A stretch of DNA of 64,000 nucleotides from Branchiostoma floridae (GCF_000003815.2 NC_049982.1:10666175-10730174); one strand, 5' to 3'; shown: positions 37,601 through 53,390, numbered from the stretch's first letter. Translations and numbers: made by a program. Notes: generated by a model from the sequence alone, not told the origin.

Positions 37601-40600
37601 TTGGCTGTAGCATGCCGTAGCTCAGTTTTGAACCATAATCGTCACACGGAATCAGAGTGACAGAGTCAGAGAAGCGCCAAATCTTTCCCCTTGTGAGGCA
37701 AGCGGATAGTGGGGGCAGCTGGATAATGGGGCAGGTATAAAGTACGTGCGAGCCGTGGGGGATCGATAGCTAGTCTTCCGCGCGCCTATATGATAGGATT
37801 CTGCATAATGTTATATAGTCACCCAGGGTAGTGGACAACAGATGTCCGGGTATTCGACCATTGTCACCAGCGTTAGATCGTTGAATGGTTTTCCTCTTTG
37901 AAAGCATATATCATATGCATTATTACCAATTTGTCCTGATATCTACCCTTGGCTACATTACTGAATGATTAACAGCACACTTGAACCCACAAGTAACTTT
38001 CATAGCACTGTCCTGTGTTCTATTCATCCAGGTTATCATCCAACATGGCGCCCATGCGTGGCGAAGTGGTTTTCGAACGTTCTGTGAAATGATCTATATT
38101 AAAAGGTAATAAATAAGTAGAATTCTGGCTCAGGTTCCCAGAATTCTGGGGAATTCCCCAGAATTCTGACTCAGAGACAGAATTCTGGTGCAGAGCCAGA
38201 ATTCTCCAGAATCTGGAAACCTTAGCCAGAATTCTGGAGATTTCTCCAGAATTCTCCAGGATTTGATTTGTTCCTGGAGACATCTAATTGCAATCTACAT
38301 ATTATTTACCTCTTATTATACCATACTTGCAAATGGTAATTCATTTGGTGAATCGATTTTTAAATGATTAAGGTTTGTCCGGAATTAATCTGGAAGTCCA
38401 AAATTGATCTGGAGGGTGTTAAAAATGTTTGCAGCAGTTTCAAGTGGTCACTATGACAACTGTGAACATAAAAATACTGCAAACATTTCTGCATTTACAG
38501 TATATGCTAAATGCAGTGGAGTTCTTGTTACACATTCTCCATTGAGAAGCCCGAGATGTGAGCCACCTTTGGCTGGCCACTCTTATGTGTAAACGTTTTT
38601 AACCATCCTTAAAAAAAGTCTGGTAGTGTTTTCTCAATTTATCTCAACAGTGGCTGGGTGAAACAACTGATTAAGGTGTCAAGGTGATGTACAAATTGAT
38701 GGGGTAAGACATTGTAGTGCAACTTTGTCGCAGTCTGGCTAAACATGGTAATTGTCGGGCTAGGAGAGCGATTGTTGCCAGGCTATGGTTACTTAAACGT
38801 AGTAAAATTTTACCTTAGTTGCATTTGTAGTTATTTTGTATGAGTAACTTTGTCATGTCAAAGTACATGCCATAGATTGATAGAAATACACTCAAGCACT
38901 TCTGCAGAAGATATCCAAAGCTGAGACTTTGTGAGAGTAATGATTTTAGGAGGTAGGAATGTAATCATATCAATGTAGGCACCAGCTACCATGTGAATTA
39001 TTAATGTGAGAAAAGCAACTTCCGGAACCACCCACTCAAACAGTGGATTGCCTGCTGGAAACTTCCTTCTCTTGTAACCAACAAACCACGTGACTAGAGT
39101 TTAATATGTAAAGAAGGGGTTGGTCTTGCACAGAGTTTATGAATGGAAGATCCCCTCATATAATCCCTGTTAATAACCATCCCCTTGGGTATATATCGGG
39201 TAGTCCCTTATTATAAGCCAGCAACCATTTGTTGCTGAGTAATACCAGTACTGCGGAACAAAATGTCATCAGAGGACGACAGCCTTCCAGATATTGTCCC
39301 ATGTCCACCTCAGGTAAAAACATTTACAGACGTTACTTCTACTACTTAAAATGTTTAAGCAAAGTTTTCCCAAACTAAAAAGGTATGGGATTAATGATAT
39401 CTGTTTCTGTATATGTTTGGGTTCACATCAAGCTGTCAGGGTCATGTAATGTACAAGTGGTAGTATTTTCCTGTCAACAATGATGGATGTGTTGTTATGC
39501 TAATTGGCTTAATACTGTCAATGTCTATTGCAGCCAGGTAAGGAGAGTGCTGCTGATCTGGTTTAGTAAAGCCTTTCTTTTTTTCCTTGTTAGACTTGCC
39601 AGACCCACACTGTCATACCTGACCTGTGTTATGTTATTGTTAGGAAGAGCAGCATACTCTGGCTTACTGTCAGGGCATGTACAACTGTCAATACGTTGTC
39701 TACTTCCACTTTGTTACCATGCACATGTATGAATCAAGCAATGTCATTGTCATTGTTGCAAAAATGGTAGCCTTCAACCCATCTATAAAAAGGCAACTTG
39801 TGCATTAATTTCCAGAAAAAAATCCCTTCTGTACAAAATGTTCTGGCCATACTACAACAAATGTATATATATTCCTTATATTCCTTAGTTCCATGTAGGT
39901 TAAAATAGTAGATCGTGATTCTCAAGTTATTTCATCCTTCTGTAACAGCACTGTTTAAAAATTCATGGTAATTAAGGTTTTACGAGCACTTCCCCATCCA
40001 ATATAATCCTCTGTACCTGGGTACATTAGTGTGCAAGTGATGGAATCCAAATAGATTTTCATGCCAATTTGGCTATTTTTGCTTCTATTTTGGCAGGAAT
40101 CAGAAAGTGATAAAAAAGATACATATCACATATTATCAGTTTTTGGTGTTTCGTTTCACAGATTGCAAGGACAGATTTTCATTGGCATCAACCCGTTTGT
40201 GCTCAAATAAAGCCTTGTGCCTTTGTTTGCAGGAAATTCCCACTCACACACTCACTATTTGGTTTCTAGTCTGTTGTTCTCGTAAGTGAGGACACAGCCC
40301 AAGTTGGTACACTTGCTGCTGTGTAGGGCAGTCCAGACTTACATGTAGTAACCAACTGACGGTAGTCTCACTCCCTCCTGTAACTTACATAGATTTTTTT
40401 CTCTCCTCCCCAGGCGATGACGGCAGAAGAAGCGTACGATGAGCCCGACCGTGCCAGCATGTGGTCCGTCCACATGATCAAAGACTTCCGTTACTACTTC
40501 CAGCACCCGTACGCGAGGCTGTTCGTGGCGTACCTTGTCGTGTTCTGCAACTTCCTGATGTTTGCGGAGGATCCTGTTTCCCACGGGTTGGTCTCAGCCT

Positions 40601-43600
40601 TTCTTCCTTTTTTTGTTTTCACTGTTCTGTTGGAATCAGATCTTTTGACAATGAAAAAATTTTTCTGTGGAAAAAACGTTGAAACTATGTTGACATTTTA
40701 AAAAGTTATTAATACTCGCTGCTAGTCTATCCATTTAATTAATGGCAGTCACGGAACATAGGATTGTGGATGATTAATTCCAGAAACATTTCTATGGTTA
40801 TTAATCATACATGAATGTGACATGATGATCAATACTCAATCAGGACCTGCAGGGTACTGGTACCCAAGTTAACTTAGCAAACCTTCTCTGTCAGCAAGAT
40901 CTCCCATGTGTTTCTATTACCCAGCAAGGTTCATAATGCATCTAAGATTCTAGAAGAAATACTGTCACAATGTGTTTTCATAGCAGATCGTGTATATCAA
41001 ATCCGTAAACACAGGTGAGATTCTTCATGCAATTCCAGTTCCATAGACAATGTTTCTCAATCCTGTGAATGAAATTTATATCAGTAAGCACCAGTACTGC
41101 TAAGTAAAGCCTCTCCAGAATAGCTTTACAGGGAGATTTCAAGGAAAATTGCAGATTTGGCAAGTAGCCACTACCCAATAAGCCTTGAAAGTGTCTCTGT
41201 CCAAATCAAATAAGCATTGATGCCGACATTGAAGTGGATGAAACCATTCTGATTTTGAGGTTAATTCTATTTACAACAATTTTTGCAGCACCTCAGGGGC
41301 GGATCCTTTCTGTATTTCTGTTTTGGGCAAGTTTCTAGTCGTCCGTTTCCCTCTAGTCTTTGCGTCTCTGACAGAACGCACCCAGTGTGCATTGTGTCTC
41401 TGACAGAATGCATACTGTATGTAGCACTTCGACAGAACACATTGTATAATGTAAAGGTCACATGTATACTACTTCTACTACTACTACTACTACTACTGTT
41501 AGTGTATACTAGTAAGGATGAAATCCCGTCTATAGGTTCTAAATGTTGTGTCGGAAAAGATAATGTATTGTATACAACTGAGGAAATTCTGATGCACCCT
41601 TGACCACAGATCCGACAGAAACCTTGATTCCTTGTCATGTACTTGCTAACACATTGCAACTGAGGCACAATGCCTGCCAAGGGTTTGATGTAAAGAGTTA
41701 AATGTGTCTTGTTATTGGTGACAGTTGACTTTGCCACCGAATATTGATGACTACAGACAGTACACCCGCCAGGCTGATTGTCCCGAGACCTACGTATATA
41801 ATGTTTTGAGACAGAGCTCTAGTGTATTAGTCTTCATCCTGCTTATTCAACCCAATTCTGTCTCCCCAGCATCACACCAGCGAATGTGATTGTCGTGGGA
41901 AACATTTACTCCTTTATTGTGGACAAGTACCCAGGGGGTGCGTGGAACGTGTTCAAGGTCTTCATGTGGCTCCTGGCCATCGTTGTAGGGATGATCCTGG
42001 GCAAGTTTCTTGTACACAAGCTGTTCTTTGGTGAGTGTCAGTTATGTTTAAAGCTATGACTTAAACTTCAATATTTAAATCATCTATATTGTATTGACAC
42101 TTATAAAATGTTTCATTAGTATTTTTGAATCTGGAGAATTAAATTGTATTGTCAGATTATAAGAGGTTGTGCATGTTCAATTTTTTCAGAAGACTGAATA
42201 TGGGATGTCATTTTTTCTTCTTTAAGCATTTTACACAAAAATATGCATTTTAAGGAATATAATATTTATCCAAAGCAATTTCATGTAGATTAAGGTAGAA
42301 ATAGCTGCACAGTAAAGATGTTTGATGCATGTTCTGCCAATATGAATCACACAAGATGTAAGTAATACAGAGTTCTGACTGTGTTTCCCCTCAGGCCGCC
42401 TGCTGCGCCTGAAGATGTTCCACCGTGACGGCGGCTCGTGGTTCATCATGTTCCTCACCACCCTCATGAGCCTCTTCATCTTCTCCAACATCTACAACGG
42501 CATCATCCTGGCCGCCGGGCTGAACTACGACCTGCAGATCTCCGACGTCATGGGCCTGCGCAACTCCTCATTCATGAAGGCTGCGGCTCTCGGCACATGG
42601 ATGGGAGACTTTGTCACTGCATGGATGGTACTGGGATAGTTACAGTTCCTCACAGATATAGCTGTATAGAGCATAGCTCATAGGGGATAGTTACCTCACA
42701 GATGGCTCATACATGGACCACTAAAGCAATGTGTATACAATAAGCTGCAGATTGAGTCATATGGCATTTTGAGTTGGGTCAAAACCAGTGGGACTGGTAC
42801 TGCAAAACAAATAAGCCAGCTGCCAAAATGTGGAGTTCTTGTGTCCCTTATAGCTACAATACTGCAGAAATTTACATCAAGGAGGATGGGTGCAATCTTT
42901 CTTTGTCACTGAGTATTTGTTCAGCATAAAAGAGATAAATGGAACAAAGCTCAAGCCTGTATTATTTGCACCAATGCATAGATATACACACATGCTGATA
43001 CTTGTTCCCCACCACTCCCCCAGGTGACAGATATGATGCTCCAGGACACCCTCTACGAGACGTGGGCTCGACCCGTCCGCCACTGGTGGCGCCAAGGCTG
43101 GCACCGCATCATCCTGTTCTGGACCGTGCTGCTGTCCCTCACGGGGGTCGTCGTCATGGTGATCACCACCGACTACATCGACTGGGACTACCTGAACCGC
43201 GGCTTCCTGCCGACCAATGAGCTGAGCCGAGCCTTCCTGGCCTCCTTCATCCTGGTCATGGACCTGCTCATTGTCATGCAGGTGGGACAGGGTTCTTCCT
43301 TCAGTAAGGGTTAGATGGGAGCGAGTTTATCAATCTGTGAAATTGCAGTGTTCTATGTAACGATAGTTCACCTTTATCCGTTCTTTTTAAGAACAATGTA
43401 TTTAGGGAAATCAACTCGACAGATGATGGTTTCAAACTGTGATACTTTGAAAATAGTACAATTTCAAACTACTGTCCATCGACTTGATATCCCTAGATAC
43501 CCTGTTTAGTAACACAACGGATATAGGTTACCCGCGGATAATGGTGAACTAACTTTTATTCTAAGAAGTGGGATAGCTCAACTTTATGTACATGGAAGCG

Positions 43601-44780
43601 TATTTGAATATCCTTGAAGTCATGTTGTAGTTCAGTAAAGTACACGGATGAGGGGGTCACAGAAAACAGTGGTACATGTATGGTAGTTATGAAACACTTG
43701 TATGATTGTGCTCTTCCCTACAGGACTGGGACTTCCCACACTTCATGGGTAGTCTGGACATCAAACTGCCCGGTATCAACACTACCCATATCAGGCTGCA
43801 CATCCCCAAGTGTCTGCGGAAAGACGAGTGGACGATACACGTCACAGGTTAGGCCCCCATCTCACTTGTTGGTGATTAATTGGATTTGTGTCCCTCTATG
43901 TTCCAATTCATAATTTTGATGTTTAATATGCAAAATGTAAAAGTATGACTGAAAAGACAGCAAAGCAAATATAAGTGTATTGTAAAAAAGTTTTTTTTTT
44001 TTTAAATCTTTCACATTTTGAATAACAGTGGGGTTGCTGCCCTATCAGGAGTGTAAGGAAGCAATACAAAAGTATTGTTGCAAAGTTGATTTTTTTGTCC
44101 CTTTACACTGTATGAGACTGTTTTCTCACTTTGAACGATTGATTTCAGGGAAGTGGTTCAACTATGGAATCATCATGTTGGTGATCATCCTGGACCTGAA
44201 CATGTGGAAGAACCAGATCTTCTACAAGCCGTTTGACTACGGGCAGTATGTGGGGCCGGACGACAGCATCCACTTTGTCCGGGACATCGACACCCTTCAG
44301 GGCGACCTGTTCAACCGGACCACGCTCACGTACGACTGGCGTGCCAACCACACTGACCCAGCAACAAATCTGACATATTTGGAAAGGGACCTTCATATGC
44401 ATTCCAAATATATCGGATTCACGCTGGGTGTCAAAGGCATCGCTTTCGTCCCGGGCCTGATGGCCTTCGTCACGTTTGGTGTCCTCATCTGGTGGTACGG
44501 ACGCTTCAAGCCCAACGAGAAGGATCCCCACGCAGACCGCTACGTTAAGAGGAAGAGGTCAAAGAGACGGAGGTTGTGGCAGAAGAATGCCACTGAGCCG
44601 AAAACAACTCTTGTATCGCTGACAAACGTTCAGCCTCTGAATACTTTGCCGCCGCCGCCGGCATCGTACGACATCCCTGATACAGAACGGGAAAATGGGG
44701 GACCGGCTGTCCCGGCACAGAACGGAGCAGCACCCACTCCGGAGGGACCGGTCAAAGTTCAAGTGCTGTCAAATGTGTGA
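31657..44780 (+). CDS. TMEM117: Transmembrane protein 117 (TMEM117)
   Basis: Seven exons: 31657-31920, 40414-40586, 41870-42030, 42395-42627, 43024-43281, 43724-43847, 44149-44780 (stop at 44778-44780). Phases close to 614 aa. Exon 1 encodes a Gly/Glu/Pro-rich hydrophilic N-terminus after a good start context (GCCATGG). From exon 2 the protein follows human TMEM117 closely: KDFRYYFQHP, FAEDPVSH, ANVIVVGN, SFMKAAALGTWMGDFVTAWM, VTDMMLQD, ITTDYIDWDYLNRGFLP, SRAFLASFILV, then GKWFNYGII, LDLNMWKNQIFYKP and YGQYVGP. About eight membrane segments are visible. The C-terminal tail (about 100 residues) is basic then Pro-rich and differs from human. TMEM117 is a plasma/ER membrane protein with reported roles in ER-stress-linked cell death; its molecular activity is not settled. 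Intron 1 is 8.5 kb and repeat-rich. Confidence 0.95.
32725..32780. promoter_or_regulatory. Palindromic CRE / X-box cluster
   Basis: Within 56 bp there are TGACGTTA (32725), TGACGTCC (32736), the X-box GTTGCCAGGCAAC (32753-32765) and TAACGTCA (32773-32780). The outer TGACGTTA/TAACGTCA pair and an inner CTCGG/CCGAG pair make the module palindromic around the X-box. X-boxes bind RFX proteins and TGACGT sites bind CREB/ATF; the two co-occur in known RFX/CREB enhancers. It lies 0.8 kb into TMEM117 intron 1. Enhancer activity is inferred. Confidence 0.5.
36346..36440. repeat. Fragment of the TACTGTAAAT/TTCGCGGT dispersed repeat family
   Basis: TTCGCGGTAGTGAG, TTTTTGCGGTGGTTTTAAG and a CATAGACTGCTGTCT stretch match, in the opposite orientation, parts of the repeat at 61532-61729. 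It is an incomplete, diverged copy next to the larger transposon remnant. Confidence 0.55.
37384..37512 (+). repeat. 129-bp direct repeat, copy 1
   Basis: This 129-bp segment is repeated in the same orientation at 38675-38803 with one visible mismatch (A/C near 37443). Copy 1 is inside the transposon remnant; copy 2 is outside. High identity points to a recent duplication. Confidence 0.9.
38118..38275. repeat. AGAATTCT-rich palindromic tandem cluster
   Basis: About ten copies of AGAATTCT, often extended to CCAGAATTCTGG, occur in about 160 bp with irregular spacing. It interrupts the right arm of the surrounding transposon remnant. The half-sites resemble heat-shock elements but spacing is not the regular 2-bp alternation, so I do not call it one. 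Confidence 0.8.
38675..38803 (+). repeat. 129-bp direct repeat, copy 2
   Basis: Second copy of the segment at 37384-37512, 1.29 kb downstream, in the same orientation. The edges are sharp on both sides. Confidence 0.9.
39190..39196 (+). promoter_or_regulatory. TATA-like box before possible alternative TMEM117 exon
   Basis: TATATAT lies 73 bp upstream of the ATG at 39263. This spacing allows a transcription start near 39220 and a short 5' UTR. Support is positional only. Confidence 0.3.
39263..39313 (+). CDS. TMEM117: Possible alternative first coding exon of TMEM117
   Basis: ATG followed by 17 codons (MSSEDDSLPDIVPCPPQ) and a donor CAG|GTAAAA in phase 0. This is the same phase as the constitutive first exon, so it splices cleanly to 40414. 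The short acidic N-terminus would give a 543-aa protein, closer to the 514 aa of human TMEM117 than the 614-aa form. The sequence fits an exon, but a chance ORF of this size is possible. Confidence 0.4.
41469..41497. repeat. (CTA)n microsatellite
   Basis: A run of about eight CTA/ACT triplets in TMEM117 intron 2. It explains leucine-rich and serine-rich false open frames on the two strands. Confidence 0.9.
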
Positions 44781-46887
44781 GAAGAGCCCCGGGAGCGACA
44801 GCACTCCCGGGTCGAAAGTCTCGAAATACTGTGGGAGGAGTTTGAGGAATTCTGGGAAGACCATTGCCAGTGTTGGAGGTGCGGACTGTCCTATCATGTA
44901 TCGACTGCCGAACAGGCTAACGCTGGGCCTGATCAGCGGTACCGACAACCACGTCTGTCTTGAAGCACGCTGGCCATTCTTCGCTGAAGGAATGGCCTAG
45001 TGTGGTTCAGTGTGCTACATGTTTTTGTCATGATCTAGTAGCTCTCTACATGTGTTGTGGTAGAGACAGAGGTAGTCGACAGTCCAAAACTCAAACCGTG
45101 TCGTAGTTGAACACTAAAGAACGTAGAAAACATTATCACTATCAGCAATGGTTTCCAACATAGTGAAGAGCTAATTCCCAGACTTAAAGCCCACATTGCC
45201 CCTGAACCCAGCATCACACTTGGGTTCTATGCTGTGAAGAAACCTTAACAGCAAGAAAAGTCAAGATCCTGCAATACCATTAACACCAGCAAGGGGCTCT
45301 TTTCACACAATTGAGGCAAACTCTTCCAAATAGTAGAAGACATAAGTAGCCATTTGTTGCAGGAAGTGTATAGTTGCATGGAGAAATAAAAAAAGACATG
45401 ATCTTGATACCAAAGGAAATTTACTGTCAAGGGGAAATTGTACTTAAAAGACATAATCTCTCCTTATTCTCAATTCTCAGAGAGAAAATTTTATCCTAAT
45501 GAATCATGTTTAATGATTTTGTGTTAAAACAGATTTATTGCAATCTAAAAACATTTAATGAATGAAAAGGGGTTGTAAAAAGGAGAGCTGAAATATATTG
45601 ACATAAATGTTCTGTGAGAAAATGTAGATATTTTGATATCTATATTACGTTTTGTATAAAAAGTATGTAAAAAACGGCAAATTGTTGACCCGTATCACGA
45701 GGGTACATTTTGTCAGGATATATAGACCGTGTCTATGTCATAGAAATAAGAAATGTAGCCACTATTAATGTACATGTATTGACTACTACTTCATCACCCA
45801 CTGTGAATGTTAACTATTGACAAAATAATCATGGAGGGTATCATTACACTACCCCAAATTTCTACTGTAACAGTAGGGAAAGTAGACGGCAGCTATGGAA
45901 AGTTCATTTTATATGGTGGATTTCATCTTGGAAACAAGCAAACACACAAAAGTGTGACATATTAACAGACCAAAGTGAACTTTTTGATTGACTGTGATAG
46001 AACATGCCATGTTCAATATGTTTTGGAGTTGGAAATTCTAAACTGTCAGATTAAGAAATAGATATTGAACAGGCACATTTTAACAAACAAACGTTTGAAA
46101 TTTCAGAGCGGACAAGTAACTGAAAAAAACTTTGTTTCAGTTATTTTCACTTAGCAGCAGTATAATAAAAGTGAAATCTGTTAGTTACCAGATACATGAA
46201 GAGCTATTTGTGAAGTAATTGTTAAGTAGCAGCTTGTACTTGTTGATAGCATAGACAATCACTTTGTAGTGGCTTTGCTGTGATTCTTGCATCTGACTGT
46301 TAATGAGCTTTCCTGCAATACTGGTCTCAAAGTGTGACCAAAATGTGTGAAGTTACAGTCACAGAGTGTTTTTATTAAAAGACTTCACCAGTAACTATGT
46401 TGTCTCCAATATACTTATGTTTTGCTTTAAAAAAGTCTGTTAAAATCTGTGAGTTTCTGCATACAAAAGCAGAGGTATAATGGTTATAATAATTATAAGT
46501 AGTATGTTTTTATCAATTTAAGGGATACTAGTCTTACAACATAGCACTCTTTCTCCTCCACTGTTACATTTGATAAACAGCTGTCATTCATGTACCAAAT
46601 TGGAATACATACATGCAATCTCTTTTCGATGATTACACCATCACATGTTGATGATAAACTTTTAGAGTGCCATAACCATAAGGCACTTTTTAAGGTTTTG
46701 TATAGCATGGTACAGACATAATGAAATTATTGCACAAGCCAATTTTCTTTCAAGCTACAGATAGTAAAAATTTATATACTTGACCAACTTTAAGAAACAA
46801 AAGAAAAATCGACATCCCTATTTACTCTTCCTAGTCTTGCATAGTGATAGCTAAATACTTGCACAGTAATGTCCAACCCTGTACAAA
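44781..46887. other. Convergent 3' region of TMEM117 and AHCY
   Basis: No coding exon. It should hold both 3' UTRs. Candidate poly(A) signals are AATAAA at about 45385 on the plus strand for TMEM117, and AATAAA on the minus strand (plus TTTATT 46371-46376) for AHCY. The two genes are tail to tail about 2.1 kb apart. Confidence 0.5.
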
Positions 46888-51363
<4,476 letters not shown>

Positions 51364-51639
51364 GCTGTGCTGTCTTCTTCGGGATCTTCCAAGGTCAAAG
51401 GTTATGCAACTTACTTGCCTCACCTGGCCAGTTACAAAGTGCAACAGCGCCCTCTTGCTTGTCTGTTGTGAACTGATTTACAGGATTCATAAAGTTCTGC
51501 GTCTTTCAGGAATAACGCCAAAAAGTGGGTAAAGAATAAACCAGTCTCTCACGAACGTGACCACAAGAATTATTTTTCTTTTGATACAACATTTTCATAA
51601 AGTCTTCAGCACTAGGGACAGATATTTCCTGTGTTTGTG
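51364..51639 (-). promoter_or_regulatory. AHCY: AHCY 5' UTR/promoter region
   Basis: Sequence between the AHCY start codon and the minisatellite. AGGTCAAAGGTTA at 51392-51404 fits a DR1 nuclear-receptor site (HNF4/PPAR type). CAGCGCCCTCTTGC at 51445-51458 contains, on the minus strand, AGAGGGCGCTG, close to the CTCF core. No TATA box is evident. These are motif matches by eye only. Confidence 0.35.
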
Positions 51640-53390
51640 TGGATGGATAGTGTTCAGCACAAAGGGTAGGGCAGATGGTCTTTGGATGGTAATCAGCACC
51701 AAGGACAGGTGCGCGTATGTGTGCGCGCGCGTGTGCACACGTGTATACTAGTGTATACAATGTTCAGCACCAAGGAGAGGGCTGTGTGGGGGTGGATAGT
51801 GTTCAGCACCAAGGAGAGGGCTGTGTAGTGGGGATGGATAGTGTTCAGCACCAAAGAGAGGGCTGTGTAGTGGGGGTGGATAGTGTTCAGCACCAAGGAG
51901 AGGGCTGTGTAGTGGGGGATGGAGTGTTCAGCACCAAGGAGAGGGCTGTGTAGGGGTGGATAGTGTTCAGCACCAAGGAGAGGGCTGTGTAGTGGGGGTG
52001 GATAGTGTTCAGCACCAAGGACAAGTCTATGTAGTGGGGGGTGGATAGTGTTCAGCACCAAGGAGAGGGCGGTGTAGTGGGGGATGGATAGTGTTCAGCA
52101 CCAATGACAGGTCTGTGTAGGGGTGGATAGTGTTCAGCACCAAGGAGAGGACTGTGTAGTGGGGGTGGATAGTGTTCAGCACCAAGGAGAGGGCGGTGTA
52201 GTGGGGGGTGGATAGTGTTCAGCACCAAGGACAGGTCTGTGTAGTGGGGGTTGAGGTGGGCAGTGTTCAACACCAAGGAGAGGGCTGTGTAGTGGGGGTG
52301 GATAGTGTTCAGCACCAAGGAGAGGGCGGTGTAGTGGGGGGTGGATAGTGTTCAGCACCAAGGACAGGTCTGTGTAGTGGGGGTTGAGGTGGGCAGTGTT
52401 CAACACCAAGGAGAGGGCTGTGTAGTGGGGGTGGATACTGTTCAGCCCCAAGGAGAGGGCTGTATAGTGGGGGATGGAGTGTTCAGCACCAAGGAGAGGG
52501 CTGTGTAGTGGGGGTTGGGGTGGGCAGTGTTCAACACCTAGGAGAGGGCTGTGTAATGGGGGTGGATAGTGTTCAGCCCCAAGGAGAGGGCTGTATAGTG
52601 GGGGATGGAGTGTTCAGCAGCCAAGGAGAGGGATGTGTAGTGGGGGTGGATAGTGTTCAGCTCCAAGGAGAGGGCTGTGTAGTGGGGGTGGATAGTGTTC
52701 AGCACCAAGGAGAGGGCTGTGTAGTGGGGGATGGAGTGTTCAGCACCAAGGAGAGGGCTGTGTAGTGGGGGATGGATAGTGTTCAGCACCACGGAGAGGG
52801 CTGTGTAGTGGGGGATGGATAGTGTTCAGCACCAAGGAGGGGACTGTGTAGTGGGGGATGGATAGTGTTCAGCACCACGGAGAGGGCTGTGTAGTGGGGG
52901 ATGGATAGTGTTCAGCACCAAGGACAGGGCTGTGTAGTGGGGGATGGATAGTGTTCAGCACCAAGGACAGGGCTGTGTAGTGGGGGATGGATAGTGTTCA
53001 GCACCACGGAGAGGGCTGTGTAGTGGGGGATGGATAGTGTTCAGCACCAAGGAGAGGGCTGTGTAGTGTTCAGCACCAAGGACAGGGCTGTGTAGTGGGG
53101 GATGGATAGTGTTCAGCACCAAGGACAGGTCTGTGTAGGGGTGGATAGTGTTCAGCACCAAGGACAGGGCTGTGTAGTGGGGGATGGATAGTGTTCAGCA
53201 CCAAGGTGAGGGCTGTGTAGTGGGGGGTGGATAGTGTTCAGCACCAAGGAGAGGGCTGTGTAGTGGGGGAAGGATAGTGTTCAGCACCGAGGACAGGTCT
53301 GTGTAGGAGAGGATAGTGTTAAGCACCAAGAACAGGTCTGTCTGTGCATGTCAGGTGTTCAGCACCAAGGACAGGTTGGTTGTAATTCCT
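51640..53390. repeat. G-rich minisatellite of ~40-43-bp units
   Basis: About 40 imperfect copies of GTTCAGCACCAAGGAGAGGG followed by CTGTGTAGTGGGGGTGGATA. The first units (51640-51760) are degenerate and include an alternating purine-pyrimidine stretch. Around 52130-52397 three-unit blocks of about 134 bp repeat almost exactly, a higher-order structure. When the unit is 42 bp it leaves 14-codon open frames on both strands, explaining several repetitive false proteins. It starts about 280 bp upstream of the AHCY start codon. Confidence 0.95.
51708..51757. other. Alternating purine-pyrimidine tract (Z-DNA type)
   Basis: TGCGCGTATGTGTGCGCGCG continues into GTGTGCACACGTGTATACTAGTGTATAC with near-perfect alternation. 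Such tracts favour Z-DNA; GCGCGC and TGTGCACACG are the strongest parts. It lies near the beginning of the minisatellite. Confidence 0.6.

Larger units (their letters stand above)
36463..38417. mobile_element. Non-autonomous DNA transposon remnant with long inverted arms
   Basis: The left arm starts ACCCTCCAGATTAATTTTGG at 36463 and runs to about 36627. The right arm, read on the minus strand, starts at 38417 with ACCCTCCAGATCAATTTTGG and matches at roughly 85 percent by eye, including GATTAATTCCGGACAAAC, CAAGTATGGTATA and TTGGATGATAA at the inner end. The right arm is interrupted at about 38105-38320 by an AGAATTCT-rich stretch. No transposase reading frame is visible in the 2-kb interior, so it was mobilised in trans if at all. 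Confidence 0.65.
31921..40413 (+). other. Intron 1 of TMEM117
   Basis: 8.5 kb without a supported constitutive exon. It contains a CRE/X-box palindrome (32725-32780), a short inverted repeat CACCATTGTGG/CCACAATGGTG near 32585-32635, a transposon remnant at 36463-38417, paired 129-bp direct repeats, and a possible alternative first exon at 39263-39313. Confidence 0.7.

Noticed and set aside
38118-38275. Heat-shock element array
   Set aside because: GAA/TTC half-sites are abutting or irregularly spaced, unlike the regular 2-bp spacing of heat-shock elements.
37384-38803. LTR retrotransposon with 129-bp terminal repeats
   Set aside because: No TG/CA ends, primer-binding site or polypurine tract is evident, and one repeat lies inside another element.
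41267-41737. 156-codon minus-strand frame in TMEM117 intron 2
   Set aside because: Low-complexity serine run from the CTA repeat and no recognisable domain.
51506-53161. Repetitive open frames such as LVLNTIHPHYTALS repeats
   Set aside because: They arise from 42-bp minisatellite units; frames break wherever unit length changes and both strands are equally open.
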